From Heracleum sosnowskyi (Eukaryota; Streptophyta; Magnoliopsida; Apiales; Apiaceae): a DNA stretch of 64,000 nt. The position numbers were made by a program, and so were the translations under genes. The notes beneath the pieces are model-generated. The model saw only the letters and a program-made list of their open reading frames with translations. It did no database searches and was not told the DNA's origin. Positions 12,700-22,904 of the stretch are shown piece by piece. Location of the stretch: the NCBI GenBank assembly GCA_030848705.1, contig CM061238.1:44431133-44495132 (forward strand), read 5' to 3'. Position 1 is the first letter of the stretch; each line of letters starts with the position of its first letter.

Positions 12700-13395
12700 C
12701 CCCAAGGGCCTATCATCAATATGATATTTGGAGGACCAACTGTTGCTGGGTCCTCCCGAAACTCAAGGAAAGCTTATGCCCGAGAGGTATTGACTGTGGT
12801 AGGAGAAGCACCGAAGTGTGTCAAGACTGAAATAACTATAAGTTTTGATGATTCTGACCTAGAGGGAGTGAAATTTCCCCATGATGATCCCCTAGTCATC
12901 GTACCTGTGATAGGCAACTCTGAAACGAAGAGGGTTCTGGTTGATAATGGAGCTTCAGTAGACATCTTGTTCCATGATGCTTTCATCAAGATGGGCTATA
13001 CTGACTCTCAATTGACACCTTCGAATATGCCCATATATGGATTCAATGGAGTGGAATCAAAAGTAGAAGGTACAATCCAACTCCCTATGACAATGGGGCA
13101 AGGTTCGAAAACGTCTACTCAAATGTTGAATTTCATAGTTATAAAGGCAACCTCAACCTACAATGCGATCTTGGGAAGGACAGGTTCCATGCATTTAAGG
13201 TTGTAGCCTCGTCTTACCATCTAAAAATCAAGTTCCCAACGAGAAATGGGATTGGTGATGAACGAGGTGATCAAAAGATGGCTAGAAGTTGTTATGTAGC
13301 AGCATTAAGGCCTGATGGAGTCGGGGGGAAGGTTCTTCCCATTGAAGATATGGACACTAGAGACAATGAAGAGAGAAGCCAGCCGAGGAATTAAT
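12700..13395 (+). pseudogene. Tat protease region
   Basis: The frame resumes directly after the nested insertion (INMIFGGPTVAG, about 12718-12753), the usual linker between Tat gag and protease. A retroviral-type aspartic protease motif is clear: VLVDNGASVDILFHDAF at about 12939-12989, with the catalytic Asp in DNGAS. The frame ends at 13204-13206 because of a frameshift near 13185; the following segment (FHAFKVVASSYHL onward) is open in another frame to a stop near 13393. Another shift is needed to enter the reverse transcriptase frame. The protease would cleave the Gag-Pol polyprotein. Confidence 0.88.
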
Positions 13396-14896
13396 CCCCA
13401 TTCCCTTAGTTCTTGGTGAACCAGAAAAGGTCACTTACATTGGGGCATTGTTACCTGAACCATTGAAGAGCAAGGTCATATCCTTTCTTCAAGAAAATAA
13501 TGATGTTTTTGCTTGGACAACGGCCGATATGCCAGGGATTGATTCCCAGTTGATAACCCACAAATTGAATGTAGATCCCGAAAGGAAGATTGTGAAACAG
13601 AAAAAGAGAAATTTTGCTCCAGAGAGGCAAGAGGCCATCAATCAGGAAGTAGATAAGCTTTTGGAAGCTGAGTTTATTGAAGAAATTCAATTTCCAGAAT
13701 GGTTGGCTAACCCAGTGATGGTCAAAAAAGCCAATGGAAAATGGAGGATGTGTGTGGACTTCACAGACTTGAATGACGCATGTCCTAAGGATTGTTTTCC
13801 CTTGCCAAGAATTGATACTCTGATAGATGCCACAGCTGGGCACGAGATGTTGAGCTTCATGGATGGCTTCAGTGGATACAACCAAATAAAAATGCACAAA
13901 GATGACATCTCCAAGGTATCATTTATCACTGACTTTGGTGTTTACTGTTATTTGGTTATGGCATTTGGGCTTAAGAATGCAGGAGCAACATATCAAAGGT
14001 TGGTGAACAAAATTTTTGAACACCTGATTGGAAAAACCATGGAATTCTTTGTGGATGACATGTTGGTTAAAAGCCTCGATAAGGCGGATCATATAAACCA
14101 TCTACGGGAAGCATTTGAAGTGCTGAGGCACAATAAGATGATGTTGAATCCAGCTAAGTGCGCCTTCGACGTTGGGTCAGGGAAGTTTTTAAGCCTAATG
14201 GTTTCTAAGCGAGGAATTGAGGCTAACCCCGATAAAATCAAATCAATCCTCGACATGGAGCCACCACGGTCTGTCAAGGATGTTCAGAAGCTAACAGGAA
14301 GAGTAGCAACTTTGGGGAGATTCATCTCCAAGTCAGGAGAGAAGTGTTTACCTTTCTTCAAAGCACTCAAGAACGTGAAAAACTTTGAATGGACAACAGA
14401 AAGCCAGGAGGCCTTTGAGGCCTTGAAGAAGTACATGGCTGAGGCACCATTGTTGGCAAAACCAAAACCATGAGAGATTCTCTACTTATACCTGGCAGTT
14501 TCTAACACTGCTCTTGGAGCCGTTTTGGTTAAAGAGGATTTGAAAGTTCAGAAGCCCATCTATTACGTAAGCAAGATTCTACATGGAGCAGAAATAAACT
14601 ACTCTATGATAGAGAAGTTTGACTTAGCCTTGATCATGGCCTCGAGAAAGCTACGCCCATACTTTCAGGCGCACAAGATAGAAGTCTTTACCAATCAGCC
14701 TCTAAGAAACATCTTGCACAGTCCTCAAGTTAGTGGAAGATTGATCAAATGGGCTATAGAGTTGGGAGAGTTTGACATCAAGTATAAGCCTCGAACGGCG
14801 ATAAAAGCTCAAACACTCGCTGACTTCATGGTTGAATGCACTATTGACAACCAGGAAGTCGGGGGGCAGGAAGTAGTATTGGGTACTCTATTTTGA
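13396..14896 (+). pseudogene. Tat reverse transcriptase and first RNase H
   Basis: Open from about 13396 to 14470 in one frame. Landmarks are the linker ENNDVFAWTTADMPGID (about 13493), the RT segments KWRMCVDFTDLNDACPKD (about 13739) and FSGYNQIKMHKDD (about 13868), and the catalytic box FVDDMLVKS (about 14047-14073), the F-x-D-D form used by Ty3/gypsy elements. TGA at 14471-14473 interrupts the frame just before the RNase H domain, which continues in the same frame (NTALGAVLVKED, YYVSKILHGAEINYS) to 14896. The enzyme would copy element RNA to DNA and degrade the RNA strand. The nonsense codon blocks full translation. Confidence 0.93.
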
Positions 14897-16440
14897 TGGA
14901 GCATCAAAAAAAAAATCAAGTGGAGCAGGTTTAGTGCTACAAAGTCCTGATGGATTTCTCATAGAGTACGCACTAAAACTGGACTTCCCAACGACAAACA
15001 ATGAAGCTCAGTACGAAGCTCTGATAGCTGGCTTAGGGCTGGCTGGAGCCCTGAGAGTTAAGACTCTTAAAGTATGTGGAGACTCGAGGCTGGTAGTTTC
15101 CCAAGTAAATGGAGAGTTTGAGGCTAGAGATGAAGTCATGGCCAAGTATCTGAAACTTGTCAAGGCCATTATGACTCAATTTGATGAGTGTTATGTGGAA
15201 CACATTCCGAGAGAAGAAAACATGAAGGCTAACGCCTTGTCCAAGTTTGCTTCTTCTGAAATTGAGAACTATGCAGGAAGTGTATACTTCCAAGTCTTGA
15301 AGACCCCTAACATCAATGAAAAGTTAATAGCACCCGTTGATGTTGCTGGCTGTTGGATGGATCCCATCAAATCTCATTTGGAAACTGGTTGGTTACCTAA
15401 CGATACTTCAGAAGCACGAAAGTTATATGTGAGAGCACTAAGGTATACCTTGATTGAGGGAATCTTATACAAAAAGTCTTTCATTGTCCCCTACTTGAAA
15501 TGTTTGAGACCCCAGGAGGCAGAGTTGGCCCTAAGGGAAGTACATGAAGGAATTTGTGGGCAGCACTTGGGGGGCAGGGCCCTTGCTCATAAAATTACTC
15601 GTCTAGGTTTTTATTGGCCAAGCATACTTGCATATGCTAAAAGTTATGTGAAGAAGTGTGAACGGTGCCAAAAGCATGCGCCAGTGGTTAGACAACCACC
15701 AGAAATGTTAACGTCCATAAATTCACCTATTCCATTTGCCATGTGGGGAATGGATATACTTGGACCATTTCCAATGGCAAGTGCGCAGAGAAAGTTCTTG
15801 ATAGTGGCAATCGACTACTTCACCAAGTGGATTGAGGCAAAACCTTTAGCCAAGATAACCACCAAGCAAGTAATGCAATTCTTCTGGGAGAATGTAATAT
15901 GTAGATACGGGATTCCATAATCTTGGTCACAGACAATGGAACTCAGTTCAACAACGAACACTTCAAGAGTTACGATATTGAGCTACGATTCACTTCAGTT
16001 GCTCACCCTCAAGCAAATGGACAAGCTGAAGTAGCCAATCGAATTATCCTGGATGGACTGAAGAAAAGAGTTGAACGCTCTAGGAACATTTGGGTGGATG
16101 AATTGCTCCCCATATTGTGGACGTATCGTACTACCTGTAAAGTCACCACTAAAGCAACCCCGTTTTTGTTAGCATATGGAGCAGAAGCAGTGGTTCCAGT
16201 GGAGATTACTCACACGTCTCCAAGAGTTGAAGCTTATGAGCCAGAGGCAAATGAAGAAGGCTTGAGGCTGGCTTTAGATCTAATTGATGAAGTTAGAGAT
16301 GAGGCAAATGCCAAGATAGTTGAAAGGAAAGTTGGCCCCAAATTGGGAAGGACCGTATTGGGTCAAGAACGTATTTGGACGATGCTCATACAAGTTGGAA
16401 ACCCTCGAAGGGATTGAAGTGCCAAGAACTTGGCATGCTG
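14890..16440 (+). pseudogene. Tat second (archaeal-type) RNase H and integrase
   Basis: After a frameshift near 14890, a second RNase H domain begins (YFDGASKKKSSGAGLVL, then TTNNEAQYEALIAGL and CGDSRLVVSQ). Having this extra RNase H after the normal one marks the Tat lineage. Integrase follows: an H/C zinc-binding region (HLGGRALAHK...CERCQKH, about 15560-15680), the first catalytic Asp in MWGMDILGPF (about 15740), the second in VTDNGTQF and the Glu in ANGQAEVANR. A frame break at 15918-15920 (TAA) separates the first catalytic Asp from the other two. The reading frame ends near 16417. Integrase would insert the DNA copy. Confidence 0.92.
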
Positions 16441-16795
16441 CAAACTTGAAAGTCTATTATGTTTAGTGTTTCCTAACTGGACTCGCTATTAGGACAAGTA
16501 GAAATAAGGTCGATGAAACCAATCCGAGTTTTTTACTCGAGGTAGAAAGTAGAGTATTATGTAAGGGTTGAACCCATTTTCAAAGTTATGATTTTATTCA
16601 ACATTCTCATGTTTTTATGATAATTTATATGCATCAAGTGTTGACAAACATGCAAAAATTCATAAATGCAAGGAAATCAAGAGATGATAAATTAAAACTT
16701 ACAAGAGTTAAGTTATGCCCGAAGGCAGATATTACATAAATAAATAAAAGCCACATATGGCTATGAAAGAAAAACTACACAAACTAAGCTTCTCC
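16418..16795. other. Spacer between Tat integrase and the antisense gene
   Basis: The first bases continue integrase-like sequence out of frame ('gccaagaacttggcatgctgcaaa'). The rest is AT-rich with no recognisable gene. It probably carries the shared 3' untranslated region of the two convergent transcription units. Confidence 0.5.
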
Positions 16796-18636
16796 TCATT
16801 TGTCACCAGTGTCAGCTTCCTCTTCTTCTGAGCCAGAGCCAGAACCAGAATGAGTGGCCACAGAATCAATACCAGTTGTCTGGCCAGGAGGAGAAGAATG
16901 CCCAGGATCCAAAATCATGTCATCCTCGTCCATGTCATCCTCACCAGCCAATGCCCACTCTAAAGGAGTAGGAGCATGAGGACTCGGGAAGTCAGAAAGG
17001 CTAAGTGAGCCATGAATGTTCTCCAAAACAGCTACCAAAGCACCATCCCATCCCTTGGTAAACTGAACTGGGAAAAGAAGCTCATCATGTTTACCAATTA
17101 AGTCCTTGTACTCCTGAGAGTCAAGGTACTCATCGATAAAATCATCCTTGCTCTTCCTAAGTGCAACCAGTTCAGCTTGAGAATCAGTCAACTCCTTCTC
17201 CCTCCTTGCCAAGATAGTCTTAAGGGAGCCAACTTCTTCCTGAGACTTCTCAAACTTGGTTTGGTTGGCTTCAGAAGATGAGCGCCAAGCCATGGCTTGA
17301 AAGAGAGCCCCTTGAAAATTAGCATTAGTCTGCAAATAAAGAACAAGTCAAAAAGAGATTTATAACATATTAAGTAAAACACAAAGAGAAAAAAGAAGAA
17401 AAAGGTTACCGCGGCCATGGCCTGAGAACCCGCATGCTCAACTCCCTCGATAGTAGAGTTGGTGACAAAGTCCTTGTAATCACAAGGAGTGAGTGAGTGA
17501 TAGGACCACTCCGCAACATGTTTGGACACCCCAACAATAGTGTCCTTCTTCCTAATACCCCAGTTGGGGCACCAAACAGAGGCCTTGGATGAGAGAGGAG
17601 CCTCAACCTCCTCCACAAAGTCCTCATGAGGCCTTAGAAAGGCTGGGCCATCAAAAGCAGCCCGAGGGTCTTTTCCCCCCAAACAAGCCCTCTTCATTCT
17701 GGCTGTTTCCCCTTCTGCAGGCTCGTTAGTCTTGTTGATAAAGGCTGCAGCTGCAAAAAACAAACAAAATAGAAACAGTGGGTATAAGAAAATCTTAAAT
17801 AAATAAAGGAAATTAAAGAATGAGAATTACCCTTGTCTGATACACTCGATAAGCCCAGAGACTTTAGGGTAAACTCGTCCAGGAGCTCCCAAGCCAAGGT
17901 GGCATAGTTGTCCTTAGTCAGCTCGTCATAGGCATAAGCCTCCTCATCAGTTAGGACTATATCATTGGGACTACCATCCGAGACCCTGCTAAACAACCTA
18001 CGGAACAAGGTACCCCATTCCCTTCCTTCCCAAACCAAATATATAAACTCACTTTTCCACTTTGGGTTATTGTCGGGAATGGATTTTGGGTGAAAGATTG
18101 GAGGTGTGGAAGCACGATGGTTGAGATATACCCAACCAGGAGAGATTGCAGAACTATTCTTAAATTGAATTTTTTTCCTAAATAAAGAAACAAAAAGGGG
18201 AAAATTGTTTTCTAAGCAAAGGACCATGAAACATATTATTATTCTCCAAGCATTAGGAGGAAGCTGACAAGGGCTAATTCTAACATCTGCCAAAAGCTTG
18301 GGAATGAACTCGTGGAAAGGAAACCTAAGTCCTGCAACAATGGCGTCCTTGTAAATTCACAAAGCATCAGGACGCCAATGACAGGAACGATCTCCTGGGC
18401 CCGCTGGGACAAGTCTTAGAAGGGACTTAACTCTATACATTTTGTTATAATCCCTAATTTTATCGACTTCATGAAACTTATTACTACAATCGAAAGAATC
18501 TAAATGAGACACCGAGGGGTATTCATCACCACGTTCGTTAATCATATCTTGTAATATATGAAGAGTGAATAGTGATGATACCTCTCTTGGAAGCTTGGTT
18601 CATCTTTTGGAGGCGTTGAGGTGCACGATCAGCCAT
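16796..18636 (-). pseudogene. Antisense spliced ORF of the Tat element (Transposase_28 / 'putative gypsy type transposon' type)
   Basis: Four exons on the minus strand with GT/AG borders: 18582-18636, 17831-18547, 17410-17750, 16796-17329. The phases fit at every junction and give 549 codons including the stop. The ATG at 18634-18636 starts MADRAPQRLQKMNQASKR. Exon 2 has the block FPFHEFIPKLLADV...ISPCQLPPNAWRI, which resembles the N-terminal domain Pfam calls Transposase_28. Exon 4 is a likely coiled coil (KFEKSQEEVGSLKTILARRE, cut short here) with an acidic Ser/Glu tail ending TGDK. One in-frame TGA (18357-18359) interrupts exon 2, so it is scored as a pseudogene. Additional antisense ORFs between integrase and the 3' LTR are known in Tat elements; their function is not known. 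Its promoter would be the repeat-rich DNA right of 18636. Confidence 0.75.
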
Positions 18637-18639
18637 CGA

Positions 18640-18800
18640 TATTCAAATCTTCAAACAAATTCCCATAAATCTTCAAAACTTCAAAGATAATTCCCATAAA
18701 TCTTCAAATCTTCAAGAAGAAATCCCAGAAATCTTCAACTCTTCAAAGGAATTCCCGAAAATCTTCAAACGTTGAAGAAAAAACCCAGAAAAACGATGAA
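18640..18800. repeat. Short tandem repeat upstream of the Tat antisense ORF
   Basis: About four diverged units of 35-42 bp built on 'aaatcttcaaa..ttcaaagaaattccca'. It abuts the antisense start codon, so it would lie in the 5' untranslated region or promoter of that gene. Confidence 0.75.
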
Positions 18801-19019
18801 TGTGATTGAAGAAAACTCGCCGGAAATTGCCTCACCACGGAGAAACTAGAGAAAAAACTAAGGGAAAACTAGAGAAATTTTTGAGAAATTGGAAATGAGA
18901 AGTGAAGAGTGAAAGAGAAATCTCACTCTTTTATTACTAAAGTAGCCGGTCACCCAACCAGTCAAAAGGGAAGGGCAACCGTCTACAGCCAGTCGAGGCC
19001 CATAATTGTTCATTAGGCT

Positions 19020-19125
19020 CCAAGATTGAGGCCCAAAAGAAATAAGGTTTAAAGAAATTAAGGCCCAAAAGAAAAGAAATTGAAGCCCAAAAGAAAAGAA
19101 ATTGAGGCCCAAAAGAAAAAAAAAT
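19020..19125. repeat. Short direct repeats 'aggcccaaaagaaaagaaatt'-like
   Basis: Four or five copies of a roughly 22-bp unit of the form 'gaggcccaaaagaaaagaaa' with small changes, directly left of the higher-order array. Confidence 0.8.
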
Positions 19126-19612
19126 TAAGGTCGAAAAAGCCTTAGACTAAGGTCGAAAAACCGAGGTCGAAAATACATGAAAAGTTGAGGTCGTTTTGTT
19201 CGACCTAGGACCAAATTGAGGTCGAAAATTGAGGTCGAAAATGCCCCAAAAAATTGAGGTCGAAAATTGAGGTCGAAAAAGTCCTAGAATGAGGTCGAAA
19301 GACCGAGGTCGAAAATATATGAAAAGCTGAGGTCGAATTGTTCGACCTAGGACCAAATTGAGGTCGAAAATTGAGGTCGAAAAAGCCCTAGAATGAGGTC
19401 GAAAGACCGAGGTCGAAATTATATGAAAAGCTGAGGTCAAATTGTTCGACCTAGGACCAAATTGAGGTCGAAAAAGCCCTAGAGTGAGGTCGAAGGACCG
19501 AGGTCGAAAACACATGAAAAGCTGAGGTCGAATTGTTCGACCTGAGACCGAACTGAGGTCGAATTTGAGGTCGACAATACCTCAAAATTGAGGTCGAAAA
19601 TACCCTTTAAAA
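19126..19612. repeat. Higher-order tandem repeat in the Tat 3' region
   Basis: The submonomer is about 13 bp (TTGAGGTCGAAAA), present some two dozen times. It is organised in four larger units that each begin 'ggtcgaaaa..acatgaaaagctgaggtcg' (about 19165, 19306, 19409, 19500) and share 'attgttcgacctaggacc'. Variable tandem repeats just before the 3' LTR are known in Tat elements and can seed satellite DNA. Confidence 0.92.
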
Positions 19613-19776
19613 AAATAATAAATAAATAAATAATACATTTATTTATTTATTGACATGCAAAAATTCCTAAAAGAAAAAGTCGAGGAAAAATACACAGATT
19701 CAAAAATCCCAAAGCAAGATCAACAATAACTTCTGTGAAAAACTTGGAAAGATTTTCTCAGAAGTTGTGGGACAAA

Positions 19777-20327
19777 TGATATGGGCTGAAAAATAACCCT
19801 AGAAATGTAATTAATGATGTATGAATTAGACCTAGATTGGTCTAAGAATACGGCCCGATAAACAAGGCCCGAAACCCTAATTATTTATTAATTTCGTAAT
19901 TAATAAATAGGGAAAATATACAGCTCATAAAAAGAGTCCAAAGTATGATAAATTCTTCAAAAAGTCTGCCTCCAACCAAGAAGGATCTAGAATCTCAATC
20001 AAAGGAAATGACTAGTCACAGTCCTTATCCTACGATAAGGAAAAGACTTACCCACCAAGAAATACAATCATTATCCACTGTCAAGAAGGAGACTTATTCG
20101 CTAAGTCTCCCAAACATACCCTAAATACAAGGCTCCTGACGCCTATATAAGGACCCTGATCCTTCACATTAGAACTACGTTTTTTGGCTTGATTCTCAGC
20201 AATAGTTGAGATACGTAGGCATCTTGTGAGGACCGATTTAGTCACGAAACACGAGAACAACCATTAAAGCTCGAAAGCTCTTAAACCCTAGCAGTAAATT
20301 TACAAGTATGTTTTTTATTCCACAACA
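19777..20327 (+). repeat. 3' LTR of the Tat element
   Basis: 551 bp, colinear with the 5' LTR, about 19 substitutions and no indels seen by eye. Followed by target duplication GACAC at 20328-20332. Confidence 0.95.
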
Positions 20328-20332
20328 GACAC

Positions 20333-20592
20333 CAATCAAGAAAAATACGTAAAATTAGGGCTCCGAAATATGGACCGTTTACAATTAGGGTTCATTGTGC
20401 TGAATTATGGATAAACCGGGTGTAAATATTTGGTGCATGCTTGAAAAGACTGAAATGCCCTTAAACAAATTAACGGAGTTAGCCAAATTTGACGATAATA
20501 CACACGTTTTTTAAATAAATAATATACACGTTTTTAAAATATTATAAGTCCAATATTATAACTTGCAAGTAAGTGCATAAAATGAACTTAAT
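20333..20592. other. Flank of the Tat element, no gene seen
   Basis: The DNA to the right of the Tat insertion site. AT-rich, no coding or repeat structure recognised. Confidence 0.5.
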
Positions 20593-20799
20593 TCTATACT
20601 ATTTACCGAACTATTTTGTTATAAACCTCTTCGAATTAGAACACATATAACTATTTTATTTAAACACATATATAAACCTATTTAATATAAAACTTATTTT
20701 TAAACATTTTAATCTATTTAAGAATATAATATAATTAAAAAATTATAGTAAAAAAATATATTAAAAGTAACCCGTATATTGCACGGGATATAAAGCTAG
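20593..20799 (+). mobile_element. Small non-autonomous Helitron-like element
   Basis: The right end shows the Helitron signature: a hairpin CCCGT-ATATTGC-ACGGG (20771-20787), eight bases, then GCTAG followed by T (20795-20800). The left end is proposed at TCTATACTATTT (20593), the start typical of plant Helitrons, but the base before it is T rather than the expected A, so that end is less certain. Confidence 0.45.
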
Positions 20800-20800
20800 T

Positions 20801-21460
20801 ATGATATAATTTGTAAATTAACGTATTAATTAAATTGATCTTCTTATTGAATTATTATTACCTTTTAGTTAATATTTTTGAAAAACCAATTCTCACACAA
20901 TTCTTTCTAATTTATATATCTCCTTTTTAGATAATAAAATTTTTTTCCCTATGTAATATAATTTTGATCGTCTATAATTGTGATTTGTTTTCATTAAAGA
21001 TTATTTTTAGTCTTGTTACCATGCAATTCAACTTTTTATATATGTTAATTATGTAATTTAGGATAAGTTTCCATGAATCCGAATGTGTGTACATTTATTT
21101 GTAACCATATTCACATGCGCCTAAATATTTTGTCTCCCCAATGTTGATATTGATATACTAACTTATATCATGTGCGATGCACTGTTTTTTTAATATTTTA
21201 TTATTATTCTTTAAATTTTTAGTAATTATATATATATTTGATGAAATTTTAATATATATATATATATATAATAAATTGAATTTTTATATCTAAAAATATA
21301 AATATTTAAATTTAATATGTTGTTGACATAATCTTTAGTAGTATTTTAGATATTAAAATATAAAATATTTTAAAATAACAGATCTAACCATTCGTATTTA
21401 TTTCCTCTTAAAAAATTTAGATGGGGACTAAAGTGTAAATATCAAAATATGTGCCCGTGC
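20801..21460. other. AT-rich repeat-derived DNA
   Basis: No coding region. Contains an (AT)n run at about 21250-21272. At 21453-21472 a hairpin-like phrase 'cccgtgcaatgtaccggg' resembles a Helitron 3' hairpin on the minus strand, but no CTAG end is next to it. Confidence 0.5.
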
Positions 21461-22630
21461 AATGTACCGGGTTTCTTTTAATATACTATTACTTTTATTT
21501 TTTTATTAATTATGATATTTAAACTGAATGTTCTAAAAAGTTATAATAAACATAAATCATATAAGTTTAATATAATTATATTACCATTATATCTATATTT
21601 TGTCCTCATTATTTTTAATTTGAAGATGAGTTGTTTCAGTTAGAAAATATAAAACAGGTAATGTCCTTGAAAAGGTAATTAGTTACTTAATGTTACTTAT
21701 AGAAGATTAGTTGTTTAAGTTAGAAAATATAAAAGAGGTAATATGTTTTATATGAAAAGGATAACTGGTTATTAATAATTATATATAACAATTTTACCAT
21801 TATATATTTTTTTGCATGTGTTATCTTTAGAAGATGAGTTATTTTAGTTAGAAAATTTAAAAGAGATCAGAGAAATTATCAAAAATACCACTTTTTCTAA
21901 GTTTTTTTGCAATTTTACCATCTTTTGAAAATATTTGCAAAAATACGGTATGTAACTAGATGCAACCTAAAAATATTTTCAAAAATACGGTCTGCAACCA
22001 AAGCAACCAGATGCAACTTTTTTAAAAATAATTTGAAATCAACTGAAAATTCAAAAAATTTGTCTGAAGGGGTGAATGGAGATAAAGATGAATAAAGCTT
22101 GTGATCTAAGTTCCATCCCCCTCACCTTTCGTCTATACATACATCATACACACACACACACACATATATATATACATGTGTGTAGTTGAGAGTTAATAAG
22201 GAGTTTTATCTCAACCAAATCAACAATTGGGTTTGGGTTTCTAATTAATCAACAAGGCCCCAAAAGGGGCACTAACTTATGCAACTTACTATGCAATCAA
22301 AGATGATTCCAATTATTAAATTTTTATAAGTTACATCTGTGGTTGATTTTGGTTGATGCAGCTGCAGATATGGTTGCAAGAAGTTGCACTGTATTTTTGC
22401 AAATATTTTCAAAAAAATGGTATTTTGCAAATATGTTGGTATTTTTGCAAAATATTCAAAAAAAACATAGTATTTTTGCAAAAAAGTTTCTAGGGTTGGG
22501 TATTTATCAAAAAAGCCCGAGAGATAATGTGTTTTAGCTGAAAAAGATAATTGATTATAAATATATAATAACATAACCATTTTATATATATGTTGCCCGT
22601 TTTATTTTAGAAGATAAGTTATTTTAGTTA

Positions 22631-22650
<20 letters not shown>
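21461..22650. repeat. Copy A of an approximately 530-bp tandem duplication (with 655-bp insert)
   Basis: Starts 'aatgtaccgggtttcttttaatatactatt' and matches copy B, which starts at about 22651 ('aatgtaccgcgtttctttt...'). Each copy contains several shorter internal repeats of the form 'gatgagtt.tttagttagaaaat.taaaa.ag.taatg'. Copy A is enlarged by an insert at 21867-22521. Copy B is split by the Sirevirus and resumes at 35999. Confidence 0.75.
21867..22521. mobile_element. Approximately 655-bp insertion, class unknown
   Basis: Comparison with copy B at 36322-36400 gives an uninterrupted site: 'aatttaaaagagataatgtgttttagctg'. In copy A the same sequence is split after 'aaaagagat', and AGAGAT recurs at 22522-22527 before 'aatgtgttttag', so a target duplication of about 6 bp is likely. 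The insert begins 'cagagaaattatcaaaaatacc', contains repeated 'tatttttgcaaaa' phrases in both orientations and two 'gcaac' clusters, and has no long reading frame and no clear terminal inverted repeat. Confidence 0.65.
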
Positions 22651-22661
<11 letters not shown>

Positions 22662-22904
22662 GTACCGCGTTTCTTTTAATATACTATTACTTTTTTTTAA
22701 TTAATTATCTTATTTAAATTGAATGTTCTGAAAAATTATAATAAACATGGACTTTATAAGTTTAATATACTAATATTACCATTATATCTATATTTTGTCC
22801 TTATTATTTTTAATTTGAAGATGAGTTGTTTCAGTTAGAAAATATAAAACAGGTAATGTCCTTAAAAAGACAATTAGTTACTTATTAATAATTATGTAAA
22901 ATTA
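22651..22904. repeat. Left part of duplication copy B
   Basis: Colinear with 21461-21690 of copy A up to 'aattagttactta'. The last 25 bases before the Sirevirus differ from copy A. Preceded by a (TA)n run at about 22633-22658. Confidence 0.7.

Larger units (their letters stand above)
5765..20327 (+). mobile_element. Ty3/gypsy LTR retrotransposon, Tat lineage, full structure but inactivated
   Basis: Two 551-bp LTRs (5765-6315 and 19777-20327) begin TGATATGGGC, end CCACAACA, and are flanked by a perfect 5-bp target duplication GACAC (5760-5764 and 20328-20332). A primer-binding site follows the 5' LTR. Domain order on the plus strand is gag, protease, reverse transcriptase, RNase H, a second RNase H, integrase; this order with two RNase H domains is typical of the Tat branch. 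An antisense gene and tandem repeats lie between integrase and the 3' LTR, also known for Tat elements. The coding region is broken by stops and frameshifts and by a 4,568-bp nested insertion (8127-12694). I count about 19 substitutions between the LTRs by eye (about 3.4%), which suggests an insertion of the order of 1-2 million years if usual plant LTR rates hold. Confidence 0.95.

Noticed and set aside
13451..13897. Minus-strand ORF over the Tat reverse transcriptase
   Set aside because: Shadow of the reverse transcriptase frame; the strong domain match is on the plus strand.
19147..19515. 122-codon minus-strand ORF with repeated RPRSFDL words
   Set aside because: It is the translation of the tandem repeat next to the Tat 3' LTR; repeats of this kind are open by chance.
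21453..21472. Hairpin 'cccgtgcaatgtaccggg' as a second Helitron end
   Set aside because: No CTAG/ACTAG lies at the right distance; only the hairpin resembles a Helitron end.
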